Source: Clostridia bacterium (GTDB lineage Bacteria; Bacillota; Clostridia; Christensenellales; Aristaeellaceae). Taken from it: a stretch of DNA of 64,000 bases. A program made the position numbers and the translations under genes. The notes beneath the pieces were generated by a model. It saw nothing but the letters and a program-made list of their open reading frames with translations. It did not search any database and was not told the DNA's origin. Where the stretch lies: NCBI GenBank assembly GCA_017549335.1, contig JAFYVB010000017.1, positions 22,162-86,161 on the forward strand. The letters run 5' to 3'. The first letter of the stretch is position 1. Each line of letters begins with the position of its first letter. Shown here in pieces: positions 15,213-24,308 of the stretch.

Positions 15213-17538
15213 TTTTCTCCCCGAGCTCCTTGCTCCCGCAGGCAGCCGCGAGGCCGCACTGGCTGCGCTTGCCAACGGCGCCGACGCCATTTATCTTGGC
15301 GCGGCGTCCTTTGGTGCGCGTGCAGCCGTGGGTTTTGACGAAACCAGCCTGCAGGAGATCACGGAGCTTTTTCATTTTTACGGAAAGCGCGTATATGTAA
15401 CGCTGAACACCCTCATCAAGGAAAAGGAACTGGAGGGTGTGCGGCAGACGCTGAAAATGCTGGAAAGGCTGCAGGTGGATGCCGTTTTGGTGCAGGACAT
15501 GGGCGTTTTGCAGCTGATCCGGGAAGAATTTCCCGCCCTTTGCATCCACGCCAGCACGCAAATGTCCATCCATAACGCGCAGGGCGCCCGCTTTTTGCAG
15601 TCCCTTGGCGTGACCCGCGCCGTGCTGGCCCGTGAATGTACCCTTGACGCCATCCGCGCCACCGCCGCTACGGGGATCGAGACCGAGGTTTTCGTTCACG
15701 GCGCACAGTGCGTGTGCGTATCCGGTCAGTGCCGCTATTCGGGGCTGATCGGCGGCCGCAGCGGCAACCGCGGCAGATGCGCTCAGCCCTGCCGACTGCA
15801 GTATGACTGGCAGGGAGACACGGGCGCATGGCTTTCCCCCCGGGATCTGTGCCTGCGGGACAATCTGGATGCATTGTGCGAAGCCGGGGTACACACGCTG
15901 AAGATCGAAGGCCGTCTCAAGCGTCCCGAGTATGTGGCGGTCATCACCCGCGCCTATCGCCGGGCTCTTGACAGCATCGCCCAAAAGTGCTTCAGCAAAG
16001 CCACCCTTGCCGAAAAAGAAGAGATCAGTCAGGTCTTTACCCGGGGATTTTACTCCGGTTATGCCTTTAATGCCCGGGACGCGCAGGTGATCAATCCCCG
16101 CCGCGTCATGCATGAAGGCATCCCCATGGGCCGTGTCAAGCGCATGCTGCGCAAAGGCAATCAGCTTTTGTGCGAGGTTTTGCTGGAGCGGGAGCTGAAC
16201 AACGGCGACGGTCTGCAGCTCCGCGGCGCCCGGGAGCAGGATCTGATCTACAGCGGTCCCGACGTCAAAGCCGGACAGACCGCTACTTTGCGCGTGCATC
16301 ACAGCGCAAACCCAGGCGATATGGCGGTGCGCATCGACAGCGAAAAGCAGCTGCGTGCCGCCCGGGAATGCAGCACTTCCGACAGGCTGCCCCGCATCTC
16401 CTTTGACGCCGTCCTCACCGTGCATCCCGGCGCCGCCGCCACGCTGACGGTCTGTGATGACCGCGCGCAGGCCAGCGTCACGGGCGATACCGTTCAGGCC
16501 GCGCAAAATGCCGCGCTGGATGAAGCCCGCGCCCGCAAATCCCTTGAAAAAACAGGCGATACCGCCTATACTCTGCAAAATCTCACCGTTGTGGGCGAAA
16601 ACGCCTATCTGCCCGCCGCTTCCCTCAACGCCCTGCGCAGAGAGGCGCTCACGCAGCTGCGCACCGCCCGCATTGCCGCATACCGCAGGCAAACGCCCCC
16701 CGCTTATACTTTTGATCAAGATCCCGCAGACGCCGCTGCCGAAAAGCCCCTTGTATTCGTCCAGTGCTGCCACGCGCAGTGGGCGGATGCACTTCTTCGC
16801 GCCGGCGCAGACCGCTTTATCTACGCCCCCTGCGATCTGACGGAGCCCGCTTTCTCAAGAGAGCTGTCGCTTTTGCCCAAGGGCGCATACGTTGCCCTGC
16901 CTGTGCAGCTAAGCGATCAAGCCCTGACACAGGCGCTGCAGGCCATCGCAGACCACGGGCTCCTTGCCGCCGTGGGCAGCATCGGTCAGATCGATCAATG
17001 CCGTGAAAAAGCCCCCGCTGAAATGATGACCACCGAAGGCGTGCCTGTATGGAACCGCAAGGCCTCCGATTTTCTCCGCGCCCGCGGCGCAGCATGGCAG
17101 GTGCTTCCCCGTGAACTGACAGGAAGCGAGATCGAGGACTTTTCCGAAGCCGCCGATGCCCGGTTCATTCTGCCCGTGTACGGACGCGCAAGGCTGATGT
17201 ATCTCAATCACTGCCCCGCCCGCACGGCCAAGGGGCTGAGTGCAGGCCGCGAAAACTGCCGTCTGTGCGAAAAAGGCCAGGGCTGCATCGGTCAGTCGCT
17301 GACCGACAGACGGGGAGAAGCCTTCCCCCTGCTGCCCGTGCGCATGCCGGAAGGCTGTCTTGTGCAGCTTTTGTCCAACCGCGTCCGCAATCTGGGTGAA
17401 AAAGCCCTTCCCCGCATGCACTGTCTGCTGGATTTCACGCTGGAAAGCAAGGAGGAAGCCCTTGATATTCTCCGCGCATGGCGCGAAGGCAAGGCCGTTT
17501 CCCTGTATACCGAGCGCTTTGAGCAGGGCGTGGAATAA
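15205..17538 (+). CDS. U32 family peptidase with C-terminal DUF3656-type region
   Basis: A 777-residue protein. The U32 domain occupies residues 1-320: PELLAPAGSREAALAALANGADAIYLG, then the cysteine block CVCVSGQCRYSG with RGRCAQPCR, and LKIEGRLKRPEYV. The long C-terminal part contains a beta-rich DUF3656-like region and a second cysteine cluster near 680 (NHCPARTAKG, CRLCEKGQGC). Relatives (RlhA, TrhP) are now linked to hydroxylation of 23S rRNA or tRNA rather than proteolysis; which target applies here cannot be read from sequence. It is translationally coupled to zapA. Confidence 0.9.
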   Translation: MTDFLPELLAPAGSREAALAALANGADAIYLGAASFGARAAVGFDETSLQEITELFHFYGKRVYVTLNTLIKEKELEGVRQTLKMLERLQVDAVLVQDMGVLQLIREEFPALCIHASTQMSIHNAQGARFLQSLGVTRAVLARECTLDAIRATAATGIETEVFVHGAQCVCVSGQCRYSGLIGGRSGNRGRCAQPCRLQYDWQGDTGAWLSPRDLCLRDNLDALCEAGVHTLKIEGRLKRPEYVAVITRAYRRALDSIAQKCFSKATLAEKEEISQVFTRGFYSGYAFNARDAQVINPRRVMHEGIPMGRVKRMLRKGNQLLCEVLLERELNNGDGLQLRGAREQDLIYSGPDVKAGQTATLRVHHSANPGDMAVRIDSEKQLRAARECSTSDRLPRISFDAVLTVHPGAAATLTVCDDRAQASVTGDTVQAAQNAALDEARARKSLEKTGDTAYTLQNLTVVGENAYLPAASLNALRREALTQLRTARIAAYRRQTPPAYTFDQDPADAAAEKPLVFVQCCHAQWADALLRAGADRFIYAPCDLTEPAFSRELSLLPKGAYVALPVQLSDQALTQALQAIADHGLLAAVGSIGQIDQCREKAPAEMMTTEGVPVWNRKASDFLRARGAAWQVLPRELTGSEIEDFSEAADARFILPVYGRARLMYLNHCPARTAKGLSAGRENCRLCEKGQGCIGQSLTDRRGEAFPLLPVRMPEGCLVQLLSNRVRNLGEKALPRMHCLLDFTLESKEEALDILRAWREGKAVSLYTERFEQGVE

Positions 17539-17578
17539 TAACAATCTGAAAACAAATTTTGAACTTTCTCTCCTTTGG

Positions 17579-17608
17579 ATTGCGCAGACAAAAAGCGCAA
17601 TCTATACT
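17579..17608 (+). promoter_or_regulatory. mutS2 promoter overlapped by an inverted repeat
   Basis: TTGCGC (17580-17585) and TATACT (17603-17608) lie 17 bases apart. A perfect inverted repeat ATTGCGC-N9-GCGCAAT spans the -35 and most of the spacer, ending next to the -10. Confidence 0.7.
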
Positions 17609-17627
17609 TGGAAAGGAGCCTGATTTT

Positions 17628-19991
17628 ATGATGAGAGAACGCACGCTGCGCGTATTGGAATTCACCAAGATCCGCGAGCAGCTGAGCACCTATTCCGTCA
17701 CCGATATGGGACGGGAGCTGTGCCTTTCCCTTACCCCCTTCACCAATCTCTCTCAGGTGACCGAAGCGCTGGAGATCACCGAAGAAGCTCAGGTCATTCT
17801 CACTTATATGGGCGGAAGCCCCCTGATCTCCTTTTCGGACGTCCGCGCCTATCTCACCCTTGCGGACAAGGGCGCTACGCTGAATCCCCATGCGCTGCTG
17901 GACGTGGCTGAGTGCCTGCGTGCAGCCAGAGCCGCCCGGACAGCCCTTGTGACCGAGCGTGAAAACACGCCCCGCATCACCGCCCTTGCCAGCCGTCTGC
18001 AGACCTTCCGCAATCTGGAGGACAGCATCACGACTGCCATCATCAGCGAGGAAGAGATCGCCGACCGCGCCAGCCCCGCACTTTTTGACATCCGCCGCCA
18101 TATCAAGCAGGCCAATGAGCGCATCCGCGAAAAGCTGAGCAGCATGGCTCACGGCTCAACCTTCAGCAAATACCTGCAGGAAAGCATCGTTACCGTCCGC
18201 AACGGACGCTACGTGCTGCCCGTCAAGCAGGAATACCGCCAGTTCGTCCCCGGTCTTGTTCACGATCAGAGCAGCACGGGCGCCACGCTGTTTGTGGAGC
18301 CCATGGCGGTCGTGGAATTGGGCAATGACCTCAAGCAGTGGACGAGCAAGGAAAGGGAAGAGATCCAGCGTATTCTGGCGGAGCTTTCCGCGCAGGTGGG
18401 CGCACAGCAGGAGCTGATCGCAGAGAATATCAACATTCTCACCTCCCTTGACTTTATCTTCGCCAAGGGCCATCTCTCCCGGGAAATGCGCGCCGTGATG
18501 CCCAAGATCAACGATCAGGGACGCATCCGCCTCGTGCGCGTCAGACATCCCCTGATCCCCCGGGAAACGGTGGTTCCCTGTGATCTGTGGATGGGCGAGG
18601 ACTTTACCACGCTGATCATCACCGGCCCCAACACGGGCGGCAAGACCGTCACGCTGAAAACCGTGGGGCTGCTCACCCTCATGGCCCAGTCCGGCCTGCA
18701 TGTGCCGGGCAATCTGGGTACCGAGCTGAGCGTGTTCGAGCAGGTGTATGCCGATATCGGCGACGAGCAAAGCATTGAGCAGTCGCTGTCCACCTTCTCC
18801 TCCCACATGAAAAATATTGTAGAGATCGTCAGCGAAGTCACCGACCGCGATCTGGTGCTCTTTGACGAACTGGGCGCGGGCACCGATCCTACCGAGGGCG
18901 CGGCACTGGCGCAGACCATCCTGCATACGCTGCTGCAAAGCAAGGTGCGCACCGTTGCCACCACCCATTACAGCGAGCTGAAAGCCTATGCCCTTTCCAC
19001 CCCCGGCGTGGAAAACGCCAGTGTGGAATTTGACGTTTCCACCCTCCGTCCCACCTACCGTCTGTCCATCGGCGTGCCCGGCAAATCCAACGCATTTGAG
19101 ATCTCCAGCCGTCTGGGCCTGCCGGAATACATCATTGACGGCGCGAAAAAGCTGCTTTCCGCCAATGACGTACGGTTTGAAGACGTCATCGCCGGTGCAG
19201 AATATCAGCGGCAGATCGCTCAGCGTGAGCGCGAAGCCGCGGAAAGCGCCCGGGCGGAGACCATCCGGCTGCGCAACGAAGCCGAAAAGCTGTACCGCGA
19301 AATGGAAGAAAAGCGCCAGAACATCGAGCGCAAGGCCAAGGAAGACGGACGCCGCATCGTGGAAAATGCCCGCCGTGAGGCTGAAAACGTCATCCTTGAG
19401 CTGAAAAAGATGAAAAAAGAGGGCGCTGCCGGCCGCGAGGCGGAGGTCAACGCCCTGCGCAAAAAGATGCAATCCAGCATTGACGGCTTAAGCGAAGGCC
19501 TGATGGCGAAAAATCCCACGCTTACGCCGCCGCCCAAGGATTTAAAGAGCGGCGACACCGTGGAAATCATCCACCTGAATACCCAAGGCACCGTCCTTTC
19601 CGCTCCCGACGCCAAGGGCAATGTGCAGGTGCAGGCGGGCATCATGAAGATGAACGTCAATATCACCCAGCTGCGGTTGATCAGCCAGAAAAAAACGCAG
19701 CAGAAAAAATCCTCCGTTCACGTGCACTCTCAGTCCCAATCCCGTACCGTACGCATGGAATGCGACGTGCGCGGCATGGCGCTGGATGAAGCGCTGATGG
19801 AAGTGGAACGCTATCTGGATGAAGCCGTGATGGCCGGCATGAACGAAGTAAGCATTGTGCACGGCAAAGGCACGGGCATTTTGAGACAGGGCATCCAGCG
19901 GCATCTGAAAACCTATCCCCACGTCAAGTCCTACCGCTCCGGCGTGTACGGCGAGGGCGAAATGGGTGTGACCATCGTGACCCTGAAATAA
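17628..19991 (+). CDS. mutS2: Endonuclease MutS2 / ribosome-rescue factor RqcU
   Basis: A 787-residue protein with the full MutS2 layout. The core and clamp helices come first, then an ATPase with Walker A GPNTGGKTV near 340 and Walker B LVLFDELGAGTDPTEG near 410. A long coiled coil follows (about 520-630), then a KOW-like segment (LKSGDTVEIIHLNTQGTVL) and a C-terminal Smr domain (ECDVRGMALDEAL ... VHGKGTGILR). MutS2 suppresses recombination, and in Bacillus it splits collided ribosomes. The ATG pair at 17628 follows AAAGGAG; the frame upstream of it has no ribosome site. Confidence 0.96.
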   Translation: MMRERTLRVLEFTKIREQLSTYSVTDMGRELCLSLTPFTNLSQVTEALEITEEAQVILTYMGGSPLISFSDVRAYLTLADKGATLNPHALLDVAECLRAARAARTALVTERENTPRITALASRLQTFRNLEDSITTAIISEEEIADRASPALFDIRRHIKQANERIREKLSSMAHGSTFSKYLQESIVTVRNGRYVLPVKQEYRQFVPGLVHDQSSTGATLFVEPMAVVELGNDLKQWTSKEREEIQRILAELSAQVGAQQELIAENINILTSLDFIFAKGHLSREMRAVMPKINDQGRIRLVRVRHPLIPRETVVPCDLWMGEDFTTLIITGPNTGGKTVTLKTVGLLTLMAQSGLHVPGNLGTELSVFEQVYADIGDEQSIEQSLSTFSSHMKNIVEIVSEVTDRDLVLFDELGAGTDPTEGAALAQTILHTLLQSKVRTVATTHYSELKAYALSTPGVENASVEFDVSTLRPTYRLSIGVPGKSNAFEISSRLGLPEYIIDGAKKLLSANDVRFEDVIAGAEYQRQIAQREREAAESARAETIRLRNEAEKLYREMEEKRQNIERKAKEDGRRIVENARREAENVILELKKMKKEGAAGREAEVNALRKKMQSSIDGLSEGLMAKNPTLTPPPKDLKSGDTVEIIHLNTQGTVLSAPDAKGNVQVQAGIMKMNVNITQLRLISQKKTQQKKSSVHVHSQSQSRTVRMECDVRGMALDEALMEVERYLDEAVMAGMNEVSIVHGKGTGILRQGIQRHLKTYPHVKSYRSGVYGEGEMGVTIVTLK

Positions 19992-20016
19992 AGTTTGCTT
20001 CTTCGGAGGTGACACC

Positions 20017-20706
20017 GTGAAAGAAAAACCCGTCATTATGATCGTGGATGACGATCCCAATATTGCGCAGCTGGTGAGGCTGTATCTGGAAAAGGACGGC
20101 TATCCCACCGTCGTATCCTCCCGCGGAGACGAAGCGATGGAGCTTTTCCGCCAGAACCCGCCGGGGCTGATGATCCTTGATATCATGCTGCCCGGTATGG
20201 ACGGATGGCAGGTGTGCCGCGCCGTGCGGCAGATCTCCCAGATCCCCATTATCATGCTTACCGCCAAGGACGAGACCTTTGACAAGGTGCTTGGGCTTGA
20301 ACTGGGCGCAGACGATTATATGACCAAGCCCTTTGAAGGCAAGGAGCTTCTCGCCCGTGTCAAGGCCGTGCTTCGCCGCACCTCTTCGGGCGCAAGCGAA
20401 AAGGATACGCTCTCCTTCCCCGGACTCACCGTCAGCCTTGACAAATATGAAGTGTATTATCAGGGCAATCCCGTGGAAATGCCCCCCAAGGAGCTGGAAG
20501 TGCTGTATTTCCTTGCCGCGCACCAGAATCGCGTGTTCACCCGCGAACAGCTGCTGGAGCAGGTATGGGGCTTTGATTTCTTCGGCGACAGCCGCACGGT
20601 GGACGTGCATATCAAGCGTCTGCGCGAAAAGCTGCCGGGCTGCGAAAATCTGGGCTGGTCCATCCGCACGGTATGGAGCGTAGGCTATAAATTTGAGGTG
20701 AAGTAA
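20017..20706 (+). CDS. OmpR/PhoB-type response regulator
   Basis: A 229-residue two-domain regulator. The receiver has the acidic pocket VDDDP, phosphoacceptor Asp55 (LMILDIMLPGMDGW), and the Thr/Lys pair in MLTAKDE and MTKPFEG. The C-terminal winged helix (about 130-228) contains PPKELEVLYFLA, EQLLEQVWGFDFFGDSRTVD and IRTVWSVGYKF. It starts at GTG 20017 behind CGGAGGTG. The stop TAA shares its last base with the ATG of the cognate kinase (TAATG), so translation is coupled. The regulon is unknown. Confidence 0.95.
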   Translation: MKEKPVIMIVDDDPNIAQLVRLYLEKDGYPTVVSSRGDEAMELFRQNPPGLMILDIMLPGMDGWQVCRAVRQISQIPIIMLTAKDETFDKVLGLELGADDYMTKPFEGKELLARVKAVLRRTSSGASEKDTLSFPGLTVSLDKYEVYYQGNPVEMPPKELEVLYFLAAHQNRVFTREQLLEQVWGFDFFGDSRTVDVHIKRLREKLPGCENLGWSIRTVWSVGYKFEVK

Positions 20707-22199
20707 TGTTCCGAAGCATGTTTGCAAGGCTGATGGCGGTTGTTCTGTCAATCGTCCTTGTTTGCGTGCTGGGATTGTTTTCCCTTTTCTACTTATCCAT
20801 GCGCAGCACCTATATCGACAACCGCATGAACAGCCTGAAAACCCAGGCGTATGAGATCGCCTATCTGGCCAGCCGCGTGCGCAACAACGATATGCTCTTC
20901 CCCTTCGCTCCCAATAACAGCACCACCAATTCCTATATCGAATGGAAGGTCAATTCCGTTTATCAGGAGTTTCAGGCTTATAGCGTGGTCGTGGATCGCT
21001 CGGGAAAAGCCACGCTGTATGCCAGTCAGGCTCTGCTGCAAAGCAGCAATATCCACTTTGACGAACGCCAGATCATCAAGACGCTGTCAAGCGTGCTGCA
21101 GGGCGAGGAAATCGTCTATAAAGATACCACCGAAAACGGCCCCACCTTCACCGTGGCTGTACCGTGGGTGGATAACGGCAGCGTGCTGGGCGCCGTTTAT
21201 GTGCAGACTGCTGCGCAAACGGTATACGCCACCTACGAGGGAATGGCCATGCAGGTCGCCCTGGCTGCCCTTGCTTCCTTCCTGATCGCCAGCATCTGTC
21301 TGTTCCTGATCACCAAGCAGCTGATCGGCCCGCTGCACGTCATGGCGCAGATGGCCGGCGATATGTCGCAGGGCAAGTTTGACCGCCGCGTTCCCGAAAC
21401 GGGCAGCCGCGAAACAAAGGAACTGGCTGCCGCCTTTAATTCCATGGCCACGCAGCTGGAAGCGCTGGAGCAGACGCGCCGTGACTTTGTGGCCAACGTA
21501 TCCCACGAGCTGCGCTCGCCCATGACCAGTATGCAGGGCTTTCTGCAAGGAATGCTGGACGGAACCATCCCCATGCAGGAGCACAGGCAATATATGCAGA
21601 TCGTTCTGGATGAGACCCGCCGCTTGTCCAAGCTGGTGGGCAGCCTGCTGAATCTCTCCCGCATGGAAAACGGCGAAACCCCGCTGGCCATGAGCCATTT
21701 CGACGTGCATGAAACCATTCGCCGCGTGATCATCGCCGCTATGACGCAGCTGGATGAAAAAGGGATGGAGCTTTCTCTCTCCTTTGAGGACGAGGCCATG
21801 TACGTTCACGCTGATCAGGATCAGATCGAGCAAGTGCTGATCAATCTGCTTTCCAACGCCATCAAATACACCCCCGAGGGCGGGCACATCTCCATCGAAA
21901 CACAGCAAAAAGACCAAACGCATATCATCCTGCGGGATGACGGTCAGGGGATCCTGCCCGAAGACGCGCCCTATATCTTCGACCGCTTCTACAAGGCCGA
22001 TAAAGCACACACCGTGGGCAAAGGCACAGGACTTGGGCTTGCCATCTGCAAGCGCATCATGGAGCGTCACCGTCAAGTGATCCGCCTGCTGCCCGCAGAC
22101 CGAGGCGCAGCCTTTGAATTTACGTTGGAAAACGGCCATGCGCCGCAAAACGAACAACCGCAGCAGGAGGACCCCGATGCAGCTGAAAGCATGGGCTAA
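20706..22199 (+). CDS. Sensor histidine kinase, PhoR-like
   Basis: A 497-residue membrane kinase: TM1 about 10-30, an extracytoplasmic sensor about 31-175 with a Cache/PAS-like pattern (YSVVVDRSGKATLYAS), TM2 about 180-200 and HAMP to about 250. The HisKA phosphoacceptor His lies in NVSHELRSPMTS near 266. The ATPase has N box INLLSNAIKYTPEGG, G1 LRDDGQGI and GKGTGLGLAIC. It pairs with the response regulator encoded just upstream. Its 3' end overlaps the ispE start by 23 bases. Confidence 0.95.
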   Translation: MFRSMFARLMAVVLSIVLVCVLGLFSLFYLSMRSTYIDNRMNSLKTQAYEIAYLASRVRNNDMLFPFAPNNSTTNSYIEWKVNSVYQEFQAYSVVVDRSGKATLYASQALLQSSNIHFDERQIIKTLSSVLQGEEIVYKDTTENGPTFTVAVPWVDNGSVLGAVYVQTAAQTVYATYEGMAMQVALAALASFLIASICLFLITKQLIGPLHVMAQMAGDMSQGKFDRRVPETGSRETKELAAAFNSMATQLEALEQTRRDFVANVSHELRSPMTSMQGFLQGMLDGTIPMQEHRQYMQIVLDETRRLSKLVGSLLNLSRMENGETPLAMSHFDVHETIRRVIIAAMTQLDEKGMELSLSFEDEAMYVHADQDQIEQVLINLLSNAIKYTPEGGHISIETQQKDQTHIILRDDGQGILPEDAPYIFDRFYKADKAHTVGKGTGLGLAICKRIMERHRQVIRLLPADRGAAFEFTLENGHAPQNEQPQQEDPDAAESMG

Positions 22200-23049
22200 A
22201 ATCAACTGGTCCCTGGATATTCTGGGACAGCGCGAGGACGGCTATCATAAAATGGATATGGTGATGCAGCTGATCGAGCTGCACGACGATATCACTATCG
22301 ATGCTTCGGATACGCTGTCGCTGCAGGTGGACGGCCGTGTACACGTGCCCGACACAAAGGATAACCTGATCCTCCGGGCTGCCGAGGCGCTGCGCAGCCA
22401 TGCCGGTGTCGAAAAAGGCGCTGCGATCCGGCTTCACAAGCGCATTCCCGTCTGCGCGGGGCTTGGAGGCGGCAGTGCCGACGCCGCCTGCATCCTCCAC
22501 GGGCTGAACAAATTCTGGGAACTGAACTATCCCCTTGAAACGCTATGCGCCATCGGCGTTCAGCTGGGGGCGGACGTGCCCTTCTGTCTGACGGGCGGCC
22601 TGATGCGTGCCGAGGGCATTGGTGAAATCCTCTCGCCCCTTTCCTGCAAGCGCCCGCTGCCGCTTTTGATCATCCAGCCCTGCCGCGGTCTGTCCACCCG
22701 CGAGGTGTTCACCGCGCTGCATGAAATGCCCGAAAACGAATGGGAGCATCCCCATACCGAAAACGTGATCAAAGCGCTGGGCGAGGGCAATCTGCATCTG
22801 CTTTCCGCCTCCCTTGGCAACACCCTCCAGCCTGTTTCCGAGAAAATGCGTCCCGAGCTTCGCGCCTGCATCCGTATGCTGAAAGAGCACGGCGCCCGCG
22901 CCGCACAGATGACAGGCTCGGGCAGCGCGGTGTACGGCGTGTTTGCCTCCACAGCCGCCGCACGCACCGCCTATGAATCGCTGCGCAAAAAATACCGCAT
23001 CTGTCATCTCACCTACGCCATGACAGAAAGCGGCTATGATACCCTGTAA
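22177..23049 (+). CDS. ispE: 4-diphosphocytidyl-2-C-methyl-D-erythritol kinase
   Basis: A 290-residue GHMP kinase of the MEP isoprenoid pathway. It begins MQLKAWAKINWSLDILGQRE (the KxNxxL substrate motif) and has the ATP loop PVCAGLGGGSADAA near 95 and a C-terminal MTGSGSAVYGVF. The frame is open further upstream, but the ATG at 22177 is preceded by AGGAGG and gives the expected length. It overlaps the kinase gene end, so it is cotranscribed with the two-component system. Confidence 0.95.
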   Translation: MQLKAWAKINWSLDILGQREDGYHKMDMVMQLIELHDDITIDASDTLSLQVDGRVHVPDTKDNLILRAAEALRSHAGVEKGAAIRLHKRIPVCAGLGGGSADAACILHGLNKFWELNYPLETLCAIGVQLGADVPFCLTGGLMRAEGIGEILSPLSCKRPLPLLIIQPCRGLSTREVFTALHEMPENEWEHPHTENVIKALGEGNLHLLSASLGNTLQPVSEKMRPELRACIRMLKEHGARAAQMTGSGSAVYGVFASTAAARTAYESLRKKYRICHLTYAMTESGYDTL

Positions 23050-23059
23050 ATCCAACTAT

Positions 23060-23103
23060 AAAAGGAGCGCATTTATTCCTTCCGGAATAGATGCGCTCCT
23101 TTG
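23060..23103. terminator. Bidirectional terminator between ispE and the HExxH protein gene
   Basis: The long stem AAAGGAGCGCAT...ATGCGCTCCTTT (with inner TATTCC/GGAATA pairing) lies between converging genes and has T or A runs on both sides. Confidence 0.85.
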
Positions 23104-23105
23104 TT

Positions 23106-23810
23106 TCAGAAGTTCAGCAGCTCTTCCATCCGCTGTTTCACCTTTTCATCCACAGCGAACAGTTCAATAAAGCTTGTAAATTCCTTATCCAGTTCTTCGG
23201 GCGTTTTCTGATACACCAGCTGCATGCCTTCCGCTGTGTTTTTCTGTTTATACAGGCGCATATAGCGCTCCATGCCGTATGCACTGATCAGCCACTCGGT
23301 AAACGCGCCCATGATGGGATAGGTCAGCCAGCAGTCATGGGCATCGAAGATTTCCTCCTCCAGCAGCTTCGCAACCGAAATATACTGTCCCATTTTTATA
23401 TAATATCCCGTCCAGTCCATGTTGTGGATGCCCCACCACTTCCTGTCGAAGTACATCGCCAGTCCTTCGCGGATGGCAGTGGACTCCGGGCTGTTCACCG
23501 TATAGCTGATGATATGCGCATCCTCATGGAAGCCGATGCACTGGGTTTCTGCATTATAAACAGCATAGATTTTGTCCGGCGTCTCCGCAAAGCCGTCGCA
23601 GGGCTCGTCACCGTCATTATAAAGACGCCCAACTTCCTCGGGAGATGCGCATAGATAATAATGGATTTTAAAATCCAGCGTCACGCCCAGCACATTACAG
23701 ATATAGGCATAGCAGCTTTCCTGATACGCTGCGATCGCCTCTATATCCCGCGCTGCCTGCGTATCCGCGCCGTAGTGAAAAATATAGTGCGCAGTTTCAA
23801 ATTGTTCCAT
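23106..23810 (-). CDS. Putative gluzincin-type metalloprotein (HExxH)
   Basis: A 234-residue protein with no signal peptide. It carries HEDAH near residue 115 (GFHEDAHIISYTV) and an REGLAMYFD downstream, the spacing and form of HExxH...E zinc peptidases of the gluzincin type. The N-terminus (FETAHYIFHYG) and the middle alpha-rich region fit DUF1570/M1-like relatives loosely. The ATG at 23810 with GAAAGG was preferred to the longer frame. It is downstream of the DUF1284 gene with a 17-base gap, so they form one operon. The substrate is unknown. Confidence 0.65.
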   Translation of the reverse strand: MEQFETAHYIFHYGADTQAARDIEAIAAYQESCYAYICNVLGVTLDFKIHYYLCASPEEVGRLYNDGDEPCDGFAETPDKIYAVYNAETQCIGFHEDAHIISYTVNSPESTAIREGLAMYFDRKWWGIHNMDWTGYYIKMGQYISVAKLLEEEIFDAHDCWLTYPIMGAFTEWLISAYGMERYMRLYKQKNTAEGMQLVYQKTPEELDKEFTSFIELFAVDEKVKQRMEELLNF

Positions 23811-23827
23811 ATTTGCCTTTCTGTTTA

Positions 23828-24151
23828 TCAAAAACCGTTGTTCTGAAGGATGCCGCTCAGCTCCTCCCAGCTGATCCACAGTCCCGAGCGCAGGCCGCAG
23901 CGTGCGGCGATCTCCCGGTCAAGGGCGCGCACCTTTTCCTCTTCCTTGCAGGCTGCGTCCTTTTCACGGGAGCAGGCGCGGCACAGCGTGTCGCGGTGCA
24001 TGATGATCTGCACCATTTCCCTCTCGCCGCTGTTTAAGCGTGCGCGGATCTCTTCCAGATTATCGGCATACTCTTTCTCCGGCTGTCTGTCCTCAAAACG
24101 ATACAGCATCACAGCATGATGCGGGCGCAGACGGATGATCGTTTTCTCCAT
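23828..24151 (-). CDS. DUF1284 domain protein
   Basis: A 107-residue cytoplasmic protein. It opens IIRLRPHHAVMLYRFED and has NLEEIRARL, then a cysteine-containing centre (RDTLCRACSREKDAAC) and a conserved C-terminal VRALDREIAARCGL. This matches the DUF1284 pattern (RLRPHH..., paired cysteines), a family of unknown function that may bind metal or an iron-sulfur centre. It is the first gene of a two-gene unit with the HExxH protein. Confidence 0.8.
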   Translation of the reverse strand: MEKTIIRLRPHHAVMLYRFEDRQPEKEYADNLEEIRARLNSGEREMVQIIMHRDTLCRACSREKDAACKEEEKVRALDREIAARCGLRSGLWISWEELSGILQNNGF

Positions 24152-24230
24152 AGCAAATCAGTAAGCGCAGCAAAAAAGCGCTTATTCTCCTTATTTTTTC
24201 TGTTTTCAACGGACTACCCCATTTTTGTAT

Positions 24231-24260
24231 ATTATATCCCTTTTTTGACCATTTTGTCAA
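24231..24260 (-). promoter_or_regulatory. Promoter of the DUF1284/HExxH unit
   Basis: On the minus strand TTGACA and TATAAT are separated by 18 bases, about 80 bases upstream of the DUF1284 start. Confidence 0.75.
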
Positions 24261-24271
24261 GGGCGGCACAT

Positions 24272-24302
24272 AAAAAAGGCAGCCTTTACAGACTGCCTTT
24301 TC
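24272..24302 (-). terminator. Intrinsic terminator of the nucleoside hydrolase-ybaK-isomerase operon
   Basis: On the minus strand AAAAGGCAG pairs with CTGCCTTTT and is followed by T residues. It is directly downstream of the stop at 24309. Confidence 0.85.
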
Positions 24303-24308
24303 AAATGC

